Shown one piece after another: positions 1 through 6,413 of a stretch of 16,597 bases of DNA. Source of the stretch: PNAI01 sp964575715 (GTDB taxonomy: Bacteria > Pseudomonadota > Alphaproteobacteria > Rhizobiales > Xanthobacteraceae); contig CAZNSG010000028.1 of NCBI GenBank assembly GCA_964575715.1, forward strand, positions 1 through 16,597. Reading direction: 5' to 3'. A program made the translations under genes and the position numbers. Position 1 is the first letter of the stretch; each line of letters opens with the position of its first letter. The notes beneath the pieces were generated by a model, which did not search any database, was not told the origin of the DNA, and saw only the letters and a program-made list of their open reading frames with translations.

Positions 1-265
1 CAAGATCGGCGGGCCCCGACTTCGACTGCACCTCCATGAGCGTGCCGCCGACAAAGTCGATGCCGAAATTGAGCGGGTGAGTGAAAAAGAGTGTAATCGC
101 CACGATCGACAGCACGGCGGAAACCGGGAAGCTCACGCGCCGGAAGCGCATGAAGTCGAATTTGGTGTCGTCCGGTACGATGCGGACGTGCGGATAAACC
201 TGTATCCCGAAAACGAATACTTTCGTCCGGCCGTCGGCGCCGCTTTCGGTGGAAATCAGGGCCAT
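1..265 (-). CDS. secF: Protein translocase subunit SecF, N-terminal fragment (cut by window edge)
   Basis: SecF pairs with SecD in the inner membrane and uses the proton gradient to help preproteins move through SecYEG. Only the first 88 codons are present; the gene runs off the left edge. The translation starts MALISTESGADGRTKVF, has a short cytoplasmic stretch with the DFMRFRR segment, then a first membrane helix (about residues 48-60) and the SecF signature N-F-G-I-D-F-V-G-G-T just after it, where the periplasmic domain begins. The ATG lies 27 bases past the secD stop, so the two are almost certainly cotranscribed. No strong Shine-Dalgarno is visible before this ATG, which fits translational coupling to secD. 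The family and position are secure; the rest of the gene cannot be judged. Confidence 0.93.
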   Translation of the reverse strand, partial: MALISTESGADGRTKVFVFGIQVYPHVRIVPDDTKFDFMRFRRVSFPVSAVLSIVAITLFFTHPLNFGIDFVGGTLMEVQSKSGPADL

Positions 266-292
266 GATTTTGAAATTCCGCTAATGCCGCGA

Positions 293-1894
293 TCAGATCG
301 GGACGAATTTCGGCCGCCGCCAGCGTACCCAGAACGCGACGATCAACCGGGTGAGCGTGAACGCGGTGAAAACCGTGGTGATAATGCCAATGCCGAGGGT
401 GACCGCGAATCCGCGCACCGGCCCGGTCCCAATGTAGAACAGAACGGCGGCGGCGATGAAGGTGGTGATGTTGGAGTCCAGGATGGTGGCAAGCGCGCGG
501 GTAAATCCGGCATCAATGGCATTGATCGGCGTGCGCCCGGCACGCACTTCCTCACGGATGCGCTCGTAAATGAGCACGTTGGAGTCGACCGCGATCCCGA
601 CCGTGAGCACGATGCCGCAGATGCCAGGCAGTGTAAGCGTTGCATTGAGCATGGAAAGCACGCCGAAGATCATCGCCACGTTGATGGCGACCGCGAGATT
701 GGCGAACAGCCCGAGCAGGCCATAGGTCGCTAACATGAAGATCACGACCATGGCCGAGCCGACATAGGCAGCTCGCGTGCCTTTATTGATCGAATCCTGG
801 CCAAGGCCCGGGCCCACCACGCGCTGCTCGATCGGGGTGAGCGGCGCGGGCAGCGCGCCGGCGCGCAGCAGAATGGCTAGATTGTTGGCCGACTCGACCG
901 TGAAATTGCCCGAAATCTGGCCGGTTCCCCCCAGGATCGGCTCGCGAATCTGGGGGGCAGAAATCACCTCGTTGTCGAGGATGATGGCGAATAGCTGATT
1001 GACGTTTTCCTGAGTCACGGTGCCGAAGCGGCGCGCGCCACTGGTGTTGAAGCGGAAAGTCACTATCGGCTCGCCGCTGCGCTGGTCGAAGCCGGGCTGG
1101 GCGTCGGTCAGGTCCTCGCCCGATACGATCACCCGCTTCTCGATGACGTAAGGCCGCTTTCCCTCGGCTTGCGAGCCGTAGAGGATTTCAGATTCCGGCG
1201 GCGGGCGGGTCGCCAACGCTTGATCCGGCGGCACCGACCGGTCGACAAGGCGGAAGGTCAGCTTCGCGGTCCTGCCGATGATGTCGATGAGTTGCCGCGG
1301 ATCGCCAAGCCCCGGCACCTGGACCAGGATGCGGTCGATGCCCTGGCGCTGGATGGACGGTTCGACCAGCCCGAGCTGGTTGACGCGGCGCTCTATGATC
1401 TGGATGGACTGCTCGACCGCCTGGCGAATGCGCTCGATGATGGCGGGCTCGGTGATAGTGAGCCGGATCACACCGCCGCCGGCGTCGACCACGTCGACTG
1501 TGCGCTGGCCGGTGGCGGCAAGAATGCCGCCGAGCGGCTGCGAGAGTTCGCGCAGCTTGGTCAGCGCGAGCTGCGGGTCGCTGCCTTCGCGCACGCGATA
1601 TTCAACTGAATTTCCGCGAATGGTCACAGCCGCCGGACTGCCCCGGATTTCTCGCACAATGCGCCGGACATCGTCGCGCAGCGCCTCGATCTTTTCCTTG
1701 CGCACGGCATTGGTGTCGACTTCGAGCAGGATATGCGAGCCGCCCTGCAGATCGAGCCCGAGCACGATGTGGCGCTGCGCCCAGGCCGGCCACGATCGCA
1801 CCGTACGCTCGGGCAGAAAGTTGGGAAACGCGAAAGCGCACACGACAAAAGCCGTAAGGAGAATCGACGTTGTTTTCCAGCGTGAGAAATACAT
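293..1894 (-). CDS. secD: Protein translocase subunit SecD
   Basis: SecD is the large proton-driven partner of SecF and pulls translocating polypeptides out on the periplasmic side. The 533-residue product has the expected plan: a membrane helix at about residues 8-27; the conserved G-L-D-L-Q-G-G at 46-52; a large periplasmic region (about 55-345) including the P1 domain; the L-R-A-G-A-L-P-A-P-L segment at 343-352; then five membrane helices between about 375 and 523. The G-I-A-V-D-S-N-V-L-I-Y-E-R segment around D437 carries the conserved Asp of the transmembrane domain. Length is a little below E. coli SecD (about 615), as in other alphaproteobacteria. The ATG is 33 bases after the yajC stop and the stop is 27 bases before secF, giving a yajC-secD-secF operon. 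Confidence 0.97.
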   Translation of the reverse strand: MYFSRWKTTSILLTAFVVCAFAFPNFLPERTVRSWPAWAQRHIVLGLDLQGGSHILLEVDTNAVRKEKIEALRDDVRRIVREIRGSPAAVTIRGNSVEYRVREGSDPQLALTKLRELSQPLGGILAATGQRTVDVVDAGGGVIRLTITEPAIIERIRQAVEQSIQIIERRVNQLGLVEPSIQRQGIDRILVQVPGLGDPRQLIDIIGRTAKLTFRLVDRSVPPDQALATRPPPESEILYGSQAEGKRPYVIEKRVIVSGEDLTDAQPGFDQRSGEPIVTFRFNTSGARRFGTVTQENVNQLFAIILDNEVISAPQIREPILGGTGQISGNFTVESANNLAILLRAGALPAPLTPIEQRVVGPGLGQDSINKGTRAAYVGSAMVVIFMLATYGLLGLFANLAVAINVAMIFGVLSMLNATLTLPGICGIVLTVGIAVDSNVLIYERIREEVRAGRTPINAIDAGFTRALATILDSNITTFIAAAVLFYIGTGPVRGFAVTLGIGIITTVFTAFTLTRLIVAFWVRWRRPKFVPI

Positions 1895-1927
1895 TATGGT
1901 TCAACCGCCGCCGATCGCCCGCCGCGA

Positions 1928-2278
1928 TCAGCTGGACGCACCCTCTTCTTTCACCGGCTCGCCCTTGGCGCGCACATCGGTCACCATCGCGCGCATTTGG
2001 CGCACGCGAACGTCCTCGGCGATTTCGACCTCAATCTGATCATCGTCGACCACCTTGGTCACCTTGCCGATAAGTCCGCCCGAGGTGATCACCGTATCGC
2101 CGCGGCGCAAGTTCTTGACCATTTCCTGGTGCTGTTTGACCCGCTTTTGCTGCGGCCGCAACATGAGAAAGTAGAAAATGACGAACACCAGGACCATCGG
2201 CACCAGAAACGACGTAAGCGGGCTGTCGCCGCCGCCGAAAAACGATGGTGTCTGCGCGAACGCGGGTGAAATCAGCAT
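1928..2278 (-). CDS. yajC: Preprotein translocase subunit YajC
   Basis: YajC is a small single-pass inner-membrane protein that copurifies with SecDF and YidC; its exact job is still loosely defined. The 116-residue product has a short periplasmic N-terminus, one membrane helix at about residues 22-40, the family hallmark L-R-P-Q-Q-K-R immediately after it, and a small cytoplasmic domain with R-R-G-D-T-V-I-T-S-G-G-L-I-G-K-V. An AGAGG Shine-Dalgarno sits 9 bases before the ATG. It is the first gene of the yajC-secD-secF operon and is transcribed away from the plus-strand ATPase gene. A sigma-70-like promoter lies about 100 bases upstream. Confidence 0.96.
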   Translation of the reverse strand: MLISPAFAQTPSFFGGGDSPLTSFLVPMVLVFVIFYFLMLRPQQKRVKQHQEMVKNLRRGDTVITSGGLIGKVTKVVDDDQIEVEIAEDVRVRQMRAMVTDVRAKGEPVKEEGASS

Positions 2279-2378
2279 GAAATGGGCCTCTTGTTGTATC
2301 CGGCTTGTATCAGGCGCTAAAGATATGGGGCGTATGGCGCGGCCGCCAGACCGCTTTCAGCGCGCGAAATCGGCGCGG

Positions 2379-2406
2379 ACTATAACGACCGGGCGACCAA
2401 TTGCAA
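2379..2406 (-). promoter_or_regulatory. Putative sigma-70-type promoter for yajC-secD-secF
   Basis: Read on the minus strand, TTGCAA (2401-2406) and TATAGT (2379-2384) are separated by 16 bases. Both are close to the TTGACA/TATAAT consensus, and they point toward yajC. Transcription would begin near 2372, leaving a leader of roughly 95 bases. This is motif reading only; alphaproteobacterial promoters are often weaker than this, so the match is notable but untested. Confidence 0.5.
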
Positions 2407-2491
2407 CGTAGCGCTGTGCCGCGGAAGACCAAATGAGCCCTCTATCGCGTGGCTGCCCTGTTGCGGTGTCTTGCGATGCCGCCGCCGTCCC

Positions 2492-2594
2492 GCTAGAGCC
2501 TTATTGGTTTTTGACGGGAATCAGAGCCGGGCTCTAGCTTTTGTTTGAGCATGATCTTATCCGGAAACCGGTTCCCACTTTTCAGGATCATGCT
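2492..2594. repeat. Family A intergenic palindromic repeat, copy 1
   Basis: This is a compound palindrome. The left module is bounded by GCTAGAGCC (2492-2500) and GGCTCTAGC (2530-2538), a perfect 9-base inverted pair. The right module is bounded by AGCATGATC (2548-2556) and GATCATGCT (2586-2594), also perfect, and encloses a CCGGAAACCGG core. The 44-base core from 2550 to 2593 matches a second copy at 3597-3640 at 38 of 44 positions by direct alignment. From memory this resembles a dispersed element common in Bradyrhizobium and relatives; that attribution was not searched. It ends 30 bases before the ATPase start codon. Confidence 0.85.
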
Positions 2595-2624
2595 TTAAGG
2601 GAGCGGGTCAACCAAAGACAGCCC

Positions 2625-3542
2625 ATGGCAAAATCCAAGTCAGGCGCGAAAGCGAAATCGGGGCGCAAGTCCTCGGCAACATCCGAGGCGCGCGATCCGA
2701 TCGATCGTATTGCCGCCGCCATCGAGCGGCTGGCGCCGCCACCGCCGGCCGCGCCCGACTTTGCCATGGCGGACGCCTTTGTCTGGCACCCGCAAGATGC
2801 ACGCCTCGCCCCGGTCGCGCGTGTCAACCGCGTGGAGATGTCGCTGCTCAAGGGCATCGATCGCATGCGCGACACGCTGATCGAGAACACCGAGCGCTTC
2901 GCCCGCGGCCTGCCGGCCAACAACGCGCTCCTGTGGGGTGCGCGCGGAATGGGCAAGTCGTCGCTTGTCAAGGCGGTACATGCCACGGTCAGTGCCGCTC
3001 ATGCGCGTAAAAAACCGCGCAGCACGCTCAAGCTGATCGAAATTCACCGCGAGGAGATCGAAAGCCTGCCTGAGTTGATGACGCTCCTGCGCAATGAACC
3101 ATACCGCTTCATCGTGTTTTGCGACGATCTGTCGTTTGAAGGGGAAGACACGTCATACAAGTCGCTCAAGGCCGTGCTCGAAGGCGGGATCGAAGGCCGC
3201 CCGGACAATGTGATCCTTTATGCCACATCGAACCGGCGCCACCTCATGGCGCGTGACATGATGGAGAATGAACGCGCAACCGCGATCAATCCCGGCGAAG
3301 CGGTGGAGGAAAAGGTTTCGCTGTCGGACCGTTTCGGATTGTGGCTCGGGTTCCACCGCTGCAGCCAGGATGAATATCTGGCGATGGTAGAGGCCTATGT
3401 GGCGCACTATCGCATCCCGATCAAACGCGAGGCGGCGCGCAGTGAGGCGCTGGAATGGGCCACCACGCGCGGCGCGCGTTCCGGACGCGTGGCCTGGCAA
3501 TACGTGCAGGATATCGCCGGCCGCCTCGGGGTACGGCTTTAG
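2625..3542 (+). CDS. AAA+ ATPase of the DUF815 type, function unknown
   Basis: This 305-residue P-loop ATPase is the only plus-strand gene. The N-terminus is basic and low in complexity (Lys/Ser/Ala-rich, about residues 1-20), followed by a Pro/Ala stretch. The Walker A motif G-A-R-G-M-G-K-S is at 105-112, Walker B F-I-V-F-C-D-D-L-S-F at 162-171, a sensor-1-like Y-A-T-S-N-R-R-H at 199-206, and an arginine-rich C-terminal segment (R-G-A-R-S-G-R) at 282-288. The L-L-W-G-A-R-G-x-G-K-S and D-D-L-S-F motifs are typical of DUF815 (PF05673), whose substrate is not established. The frame is open back to 2541, but that part is repeat sequence. The ATG at 2625 (MAKSKSG) is preferred, with a GGGAG about 20 bases upstream as weak support. 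The stop codon TAG forms the first bases of the next repeat copy. Confidence 0.85.
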   Translation: MAKSKSGAKAKSGRKSSATSEARDPIDRIAAAIERLAPPPPAAPDFAMADAFVWHPQDARLAPVARVNRVEMSLLKGIDRMRDTLIENTERFARGLPANNALLWGARGMGKSSLVKAVHATVSAAHARKKPRSTLKLIEIHREEIESLPELMTLLRNEPYRFIVFCDDLSFEGEDTSYKSLKAVLEGGIEGRPDNVILYATSNRRHLMARDMMENERATAINPGEAVEEKVSLSDRFGLWLGFHRCSQDEYLAMVEAYVAHYRIPIKREAARSEALEWATTRGARSGRVAWQYVQDIAGRLGVRL

Positions 3543-3644
3543 AGCGGGATCGGTTTAAATGGAATCGAAGTGCATTTCTAACATATTGCATTTGCGCATG
3601 ATCTTTTCCGAAAACCGGAATCCACTTTTCGGGATCATGCGCTA
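3540..3644. repeat. Family A intergenic palindromic repeat, copy 2
   Basis: The right module is bounded by GCGCATGATC (3594-3603) and GATCATGCGC (3633-3642), a perfect 10-base inverted pair. The intervening sequence closely matches copy 1 (38 of 44 positions between 3597-3640 and 2550-2593), in the same orientation. The left part begins TAGAGCGGGAT at 3540, similar to the left module of copy 1, and its first three bases are the stop codon of the ATPase gene. The element lies in the 119-base gap between the convergent ATPase and nlpD-like genes and could fold on either transcript. Confidence 0.82.
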
Positions 3645-3661
3645 GATCGCGGCGATAAAGG

Positions 3662-4705
3662 TTAGGCCTGAGGACTACGTTCGAGGTAGGGCATCGGATC
3701 GACCGGCAAAGAACCCTTGCGGATCTCGAAGTGCAATTGCGGCGTCGATACGTTGCCGGTCTGCCCGGACTTGGCGATGACTTGGCCGCGCCTGACACGC
3801 TCATCGCGCTTGACCAGGATTTCGCTGGCGTGGGCGTAGGCTGTGACGAAGCCATTGTCGTGCCGTATCAGCACCAGATTTCCGTAAGTCTTAAGCTCAT
3901 TTCCGGCATAGGCGACCACGCCGTCCTCGGCGGCCTTGATCGGCGTGCCTTCCGGCACCGCAAAATTGATGCCGTCATTTTGCTGCCCGCTCGGTTTGGG
4001 GCCAAAACCCGTAATCACGCGGCCGCGCACCGGCCAGCGGAAGTTGAGCGAAGCAGCGCCTGCGATATCCTTATTCTCGGCCCTTAACTCGGGCGTTGGC
4101 GTGATCTTACGTGCGTTGCTCGCCGGCGGGGCCGGACTTGTCTTCGATGTGGCTAACAGCTTCGGCTGCGCCGGGGACGCGGATGGCTGCTCCGCGCGCG
4201 ATGCGGGAATGACCAGCCGGTCGCCCAACTTGAGCTTGGCATTGGTGGAAATGCTGTTGGTGGATGCAAGCTCCGTCAACGATACGCGATAGTGCCGCGC
4301 GATCTTGTGCAGCGTGTCGCCGGAAACGATCACGTGCGCCGGACCCGTGTTTGCCGCTGGCGCCACCGGGCTGGTGCTGGACGGCTTGATCGGCGTGTTG
4401 GTGACTGGCGCATTCGTTGCGATGCGGGGCGCCGGTGCGGGTGAATTTGACGACGCCATATTGGACGACACATTGAGTGCCGGTTGCGACGATGGCGGCG
4501 GCGGGAGCGTCGCGGAATTGATCGGACTCGAGGGCTTTGGCTGTGCCGAGCCAGTGAGATCATCGGACGGGCGCGAGCCGTTGGACCCGGAAAGATTGTT
4601 GCTAAGCCGGCTAAAGTCGGAGCTGCAGCCAGCGGCGCCAAGCGTGATCGCCGCCACAAGCGCGAGGCGGAACCAGGGAAACGGAAGCGCGGCGACGCAA
4701 GGCAT
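3662..4705 (-). CDS. nlpD: NlpD-like LysM and degenerate M23 (LytM) lipoprotein
   Basis: This envelope protein probably binds peptidoglycan and activates a cell-wall amidase at division rather than cutting the wall itself. From ATG 4705 it has 347 residues. A signal sequence ends at a lipobox-like A-A-G-C, with Cys27 as the likely lipidated residue. A Ser/Pro/Asn-rich linker follows, then one LysM domain (about 124-167, S-G-D-T-L-H-K-I-A), a second linker, and a C-terminal M23/LytM domain (about 223-341). The zinc site is degenerate: the usual H-x-x-x-D is N243-x-x-x-N247 and the usual H-x-H is Q323-x-H325, although H292 is kept. NlpD of E. coli is likewise inactive. The gene follows surE and pcm, as in enterobacteria. 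The frame is open to 4795, and a GTG at 4717 is an alternative start; 4705 gives the most compact signal peptide, but no clear Shine-Dalgarno decides it. Confidence 0.85.
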   Translation of the reverse strand: MPCVAALPFPWFRLALVAAITLGAAGCSSDFSRLSNNLSGSNGSRPSDDLTGSAQPKPSSPINSATLPPPPSSQPALNVSSNMASSNSPAPAPRIATNAPVTNTPIKPSSTSPVAPAANTGPAHVIVSGDTLHKIARHYRVSLTELASTNSISTNAKLKLGDRLVIPASRAEQPSASPAQPKLLATSKTSPAPPASNARKITPTPELRAENKDIAGAASLNFRWPVRGRVITGFGPKPSGQQNDGINFAVPEGTPIKAAEDGVVAYAGNELKTYGNLVLIRHDNGFVTAYAHASEILVKRDERVRRGQVIAKSGQTGNVSTPQLHFEIRKGSLPVDPMPYLERSPQA

Positions 4706-4815
4706 AGAGTTACTCACTGGTACTCGAATTAACACGACATAGGTTAAACTCCGTTGGGGTAAACAAGACTTTAAGCCGCAATATCTACGTTTCACGCGCG
4801 CACCCGCCGGAAAAC

Positions 4816-5472
4816 CTATAATTCACGGGCTTTTCCGGGCAGCAGCGGCACGAATCGCACAGGGATCAAATCTTCACGGGCGATGCGATCCTTGTTTTTG
4901 GTTAATTTGACCAGAACCTGCGAACCAGCGTGGGAACCGAGCGGAAGCACCATCACACCGCCCTCGGCAAGCTGCTCGATCAGGGCTTTGGGAACCTGCT
5001 CAGCCGCGGCGGTGACGATGATGCGATCGAACGGCGCACGCGAGGGCACGCCGGCCAATCCATCGCCCACCACGACCTCGACATTGTCGTAGCCGAGCGT
5101 CGTGAACCGTATGCGCGCAACCTCCGCCAGCGTGCGATAGCGCTCGATGCTGACAACCTCGCGCGCGAGCCGCGAGAGCACCGCCGCCTGATAGCCCGAG
5201 CCGGTTCCCACTTCGAGCACACGATGCTCGGGATGAATGCCGAGACGCTCGGTCATGTAGGCGACGACATAGGGCTGGCTGATGGTTTGGCCGCAGGCGA
5301 TGGGGAGCGCCTGGTCGGCATAGGCTGAGTCCGCCGTTTCCGGCGCGACGAAATGTTCGCGCGGCACCTCATCCATGGCGCGCAACACCGCCTGATCGGT
5401 GATGCCGCGGCGGCGCAGGCCCAGCATGAACTCCATGCGCTGGATTTTTTCGTCACTTGGCGGTTGCGGCAC
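4816..5472 (-). CDS. pcm: Protein-L-isoaspartate O-methyltransferase
   Basis: Pcm uses S-adenosylmethionine to methylate isoaspartyl residues in aged proteins and so starts their repair in the cytoplasm. The 218-residue product shows the family pattern: G-Q-T-I-S-Q-P-Y at 61-68 (the pre-motif specific to this enzyme), the SAM-binding motif I V-L-E-V-G-T-G-S-G-Y-Q at 85-95, an acidic post-I residue in V-V-S-I-E-R, and the F-D-R-I-I-V-T-A-A segment. Length is normal for bacterial Pcm. The start codon is GTG at 5472, supported by an AGGGAGGG ribosome binding site 5 bases upstream; an internal ATG 12 codons on would remove part of the N-terminal helix. The gene begins 40 bases after surE, so the two are probably cotranscribed. 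Surviving activity cannot be judged from sequence, but no key motif is missing. Confidence 0.95.
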   Translation of the reverse strand: MPQPPSDEKIQRMEFMLGLRRRGITDQAVLRAMDEVPREHFVAPETADSAYADQALPIACGQTISQPYVVAYMTERLGIHPEHRVLEVGTGSGYQAAVLSRLAREVVSIERYRTLAEVARIRFTTLGYDNVEVVVGDGLAGVPSRAPFDRIIVTAAAEQVPKALIEQLAEGGVMVLPLGSHAGSQVLVKLTKNKDRIAREDLIPVRFVPLLPGKAREL

Positions 5473-5477
5473 TTTGG

Positions 5478-5485
5478 CCCTCCCT
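5478..5485 (-). promoter_or_regulatory. Ribosome binding site that fixes the pcm GTG start
   Basis: The minus strand reads AGGGAGGG, then CCAAA, then GTG. A strong Shine-Dalgarno 5 bases before the GTG supports 5472 as the start, in preference to the internal ATG at residue 13. Confidence 0.7.
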
Positions 5486-5512
5486 CGCCAATTTTAGCAA
5501 CAATGTCCGATT

Positions 5513-6277
5513 TCAACTCAACACTTGCGCCAGTTGCGTCATAAAAGGCTCGTCGGTCATATCGAGACGCAGTGGAGTGACCGCGATGCGGTTGTCGGCG
5601 AGCGCGGATATGTCGGAACCGTCCGCCGGCGGCACCGCGCGCATGCGCACATAGGTGATCCAGTAATAGGCGTTGCCGCGACCGTCCTTGCGCGCATCGA
5701 TCTGCAGGCGCTCCTGACGGTTGCGGCCTTGCGAGGTCACCGCGATGCCTTTGACTTGGCCCGGCGTGCAATCGGGAAAATTCATATTGATGAGCACATC
5801 GCGCGGGATGCCGGCGGCCAGCACGCGCCGAATGATGTCGGGGCCGAACTTGATGGCCGTGCTCCAATGCGGCGGATTTCCGCTGCGGGATTTGTAGGCC
5901 TGCGAAAGCGCGAGCGAAGGAATTCCGAGGATGGTGCCCTCCACCGCGCCGGCGACGGTGCCGGAGTAAATGACGTCCTCGCCGGCGTTGCGGCCGCGAT
6001 TGACGCCGGCGAGTACGAGATCGGGTCCCTTGCCATTGAGGATATGGCGCGCGCCCATGATGATGCAGTCGGTCGGCGTGCCCTTGACCGCGAAGCGGCG
6101 CTCCTCGATCTGGCGCAGGCGGAGCGGATCGTTGAGCGAGAGCGAATGGGAAACGCCGGACTGGTCGAATTCGGGCGCCACGATCCAGACATCGTCGGAG
6201 AGCGCGCGGGCGATCTCGGCGCAGGCGTCGAGGCCCTCCGAGTGAATGCCGTCGTCGTTGGTGATCAGGATGCGCAT
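5513..6277 (-). CDS. surE: 5'-/3'-nucleotidase SurE
   Basis: SurE is a metal-dependent phosphatase that removes phosphate from nucleoside monophosphates; in E. coli it also acts on short polyphosphate and helps in stationary phase. The 254-residue product begins M-R-I-L-I-T-N-D-D-G, with the metal-binding pair D8-D9. It keeps the other expected ligands: S40 in F-D-Q-S-G and N93 in G-V-N-R-G-R-N-A-G. It also has the Y-S-G-T-V segment at 104-108. Length is normal. A GGAG lies 7 bases before the ATG, directly next to the end of a family B palindrome that fills the gap to serS. Pcm follows 40 bases downstream, giving the widespread surE-pcm pair. Confidence 0.97.
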   Translation of the reverse strand: MRILITNDDGIHSEGLDACAEIARALSDDVWIVAPEFDQSGVSHSLSLNDPLRLRQIEERRFAVKGTPTDCIIMGARHILNGKGPDLVLAGVNRGRNAGEDVIYSGTVAGAVEGTILGIPSLALSQAYKSRSGNPPHWSTAIKFGPDIIRRVLAAGIPRDVLINMNFPDCTPGQVKGIAVTSQGRNRQERLQIDARKDGRGNAYYWITYVRMRAVPPADGSDISALADNRIAVTPLRLDMTDEPFMTQLAQVLS

Positions 6278-6288
6278 TATAAGACTCC

Positions 6289-6391
6289 GTCATTCCGGGG
6301 CGGTGCGGAGCGCCGAACCCGGAATCCAGAAACAAGTTCTGAGTTAGCATCTGGATTCCGGGTTCCGGCCTTCGGCCGGCCCCGGAATGAC
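6289..6391. repeat. Family B intergenic palindrome, copy 1 (between serS and surE)
   Basis: The outer arms GTCATTCCGGGGC (6289-6301) and GCCCCGGAATGAC (6379-6391) are perfect complements over 13 bases. The inner arms at 6315-6330 and 6350-6365 are perfect complements over 16 bases and contain GGAATCCAGA/TCTGGATTCC. The sequence between inner and outer arms on the right makes its own small hairpin (CCGGCCTTCGGCCGG). In RNA this would give a long multi-branched fold between the serS stop (22 bases away) and the surE ribosome binding site, which it abuts. Confidence 0.9.
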
Positions 6392-6413
6392 CCGAAATTA
6401 TTGCAGCACGGCG

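Larger units (their letters stand above)
2279..2624. other. Divergent intergenic region between yajC and the ATPase gene
   Basis: These 346 bases separate two divergent genes. The yajC-proximal part (2279-2491) holds the yajC leader and its likely promoter at 2379-2406. The distal part (2492-2594) is occupied by a family A palindromic repeat. No open frame with a ribosome binding site and no tRNA-like fold was seen. An upstream extension of the ATPase reading frame to 2541 falls inside the repeat and is not treated as coding. Confidence 0.6.

Noticed and set aside
77..733. Plus-strand open frame of 218 codons opposite secF and secD
   Set aside because: It crosses the secD/secF junction on the other strand and is a low-complexity Gly/Asp/Arg/Glu sequence typical of shadow frames.
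2541..2624. Upstream extension of the ATPase reading frame (28 extra codons)
   Set aside because: Most of these codons are translated family A repeat; the ATG at 2625 gives a typical soluble start outside the repeat.
2492..3644. Family A repeats as a CRISPR-like or insertion-sequence pair
   Set aside because: There are only two copies, separated by a full gene, with no regular spacers, no transposase and no target-site duplication visible.
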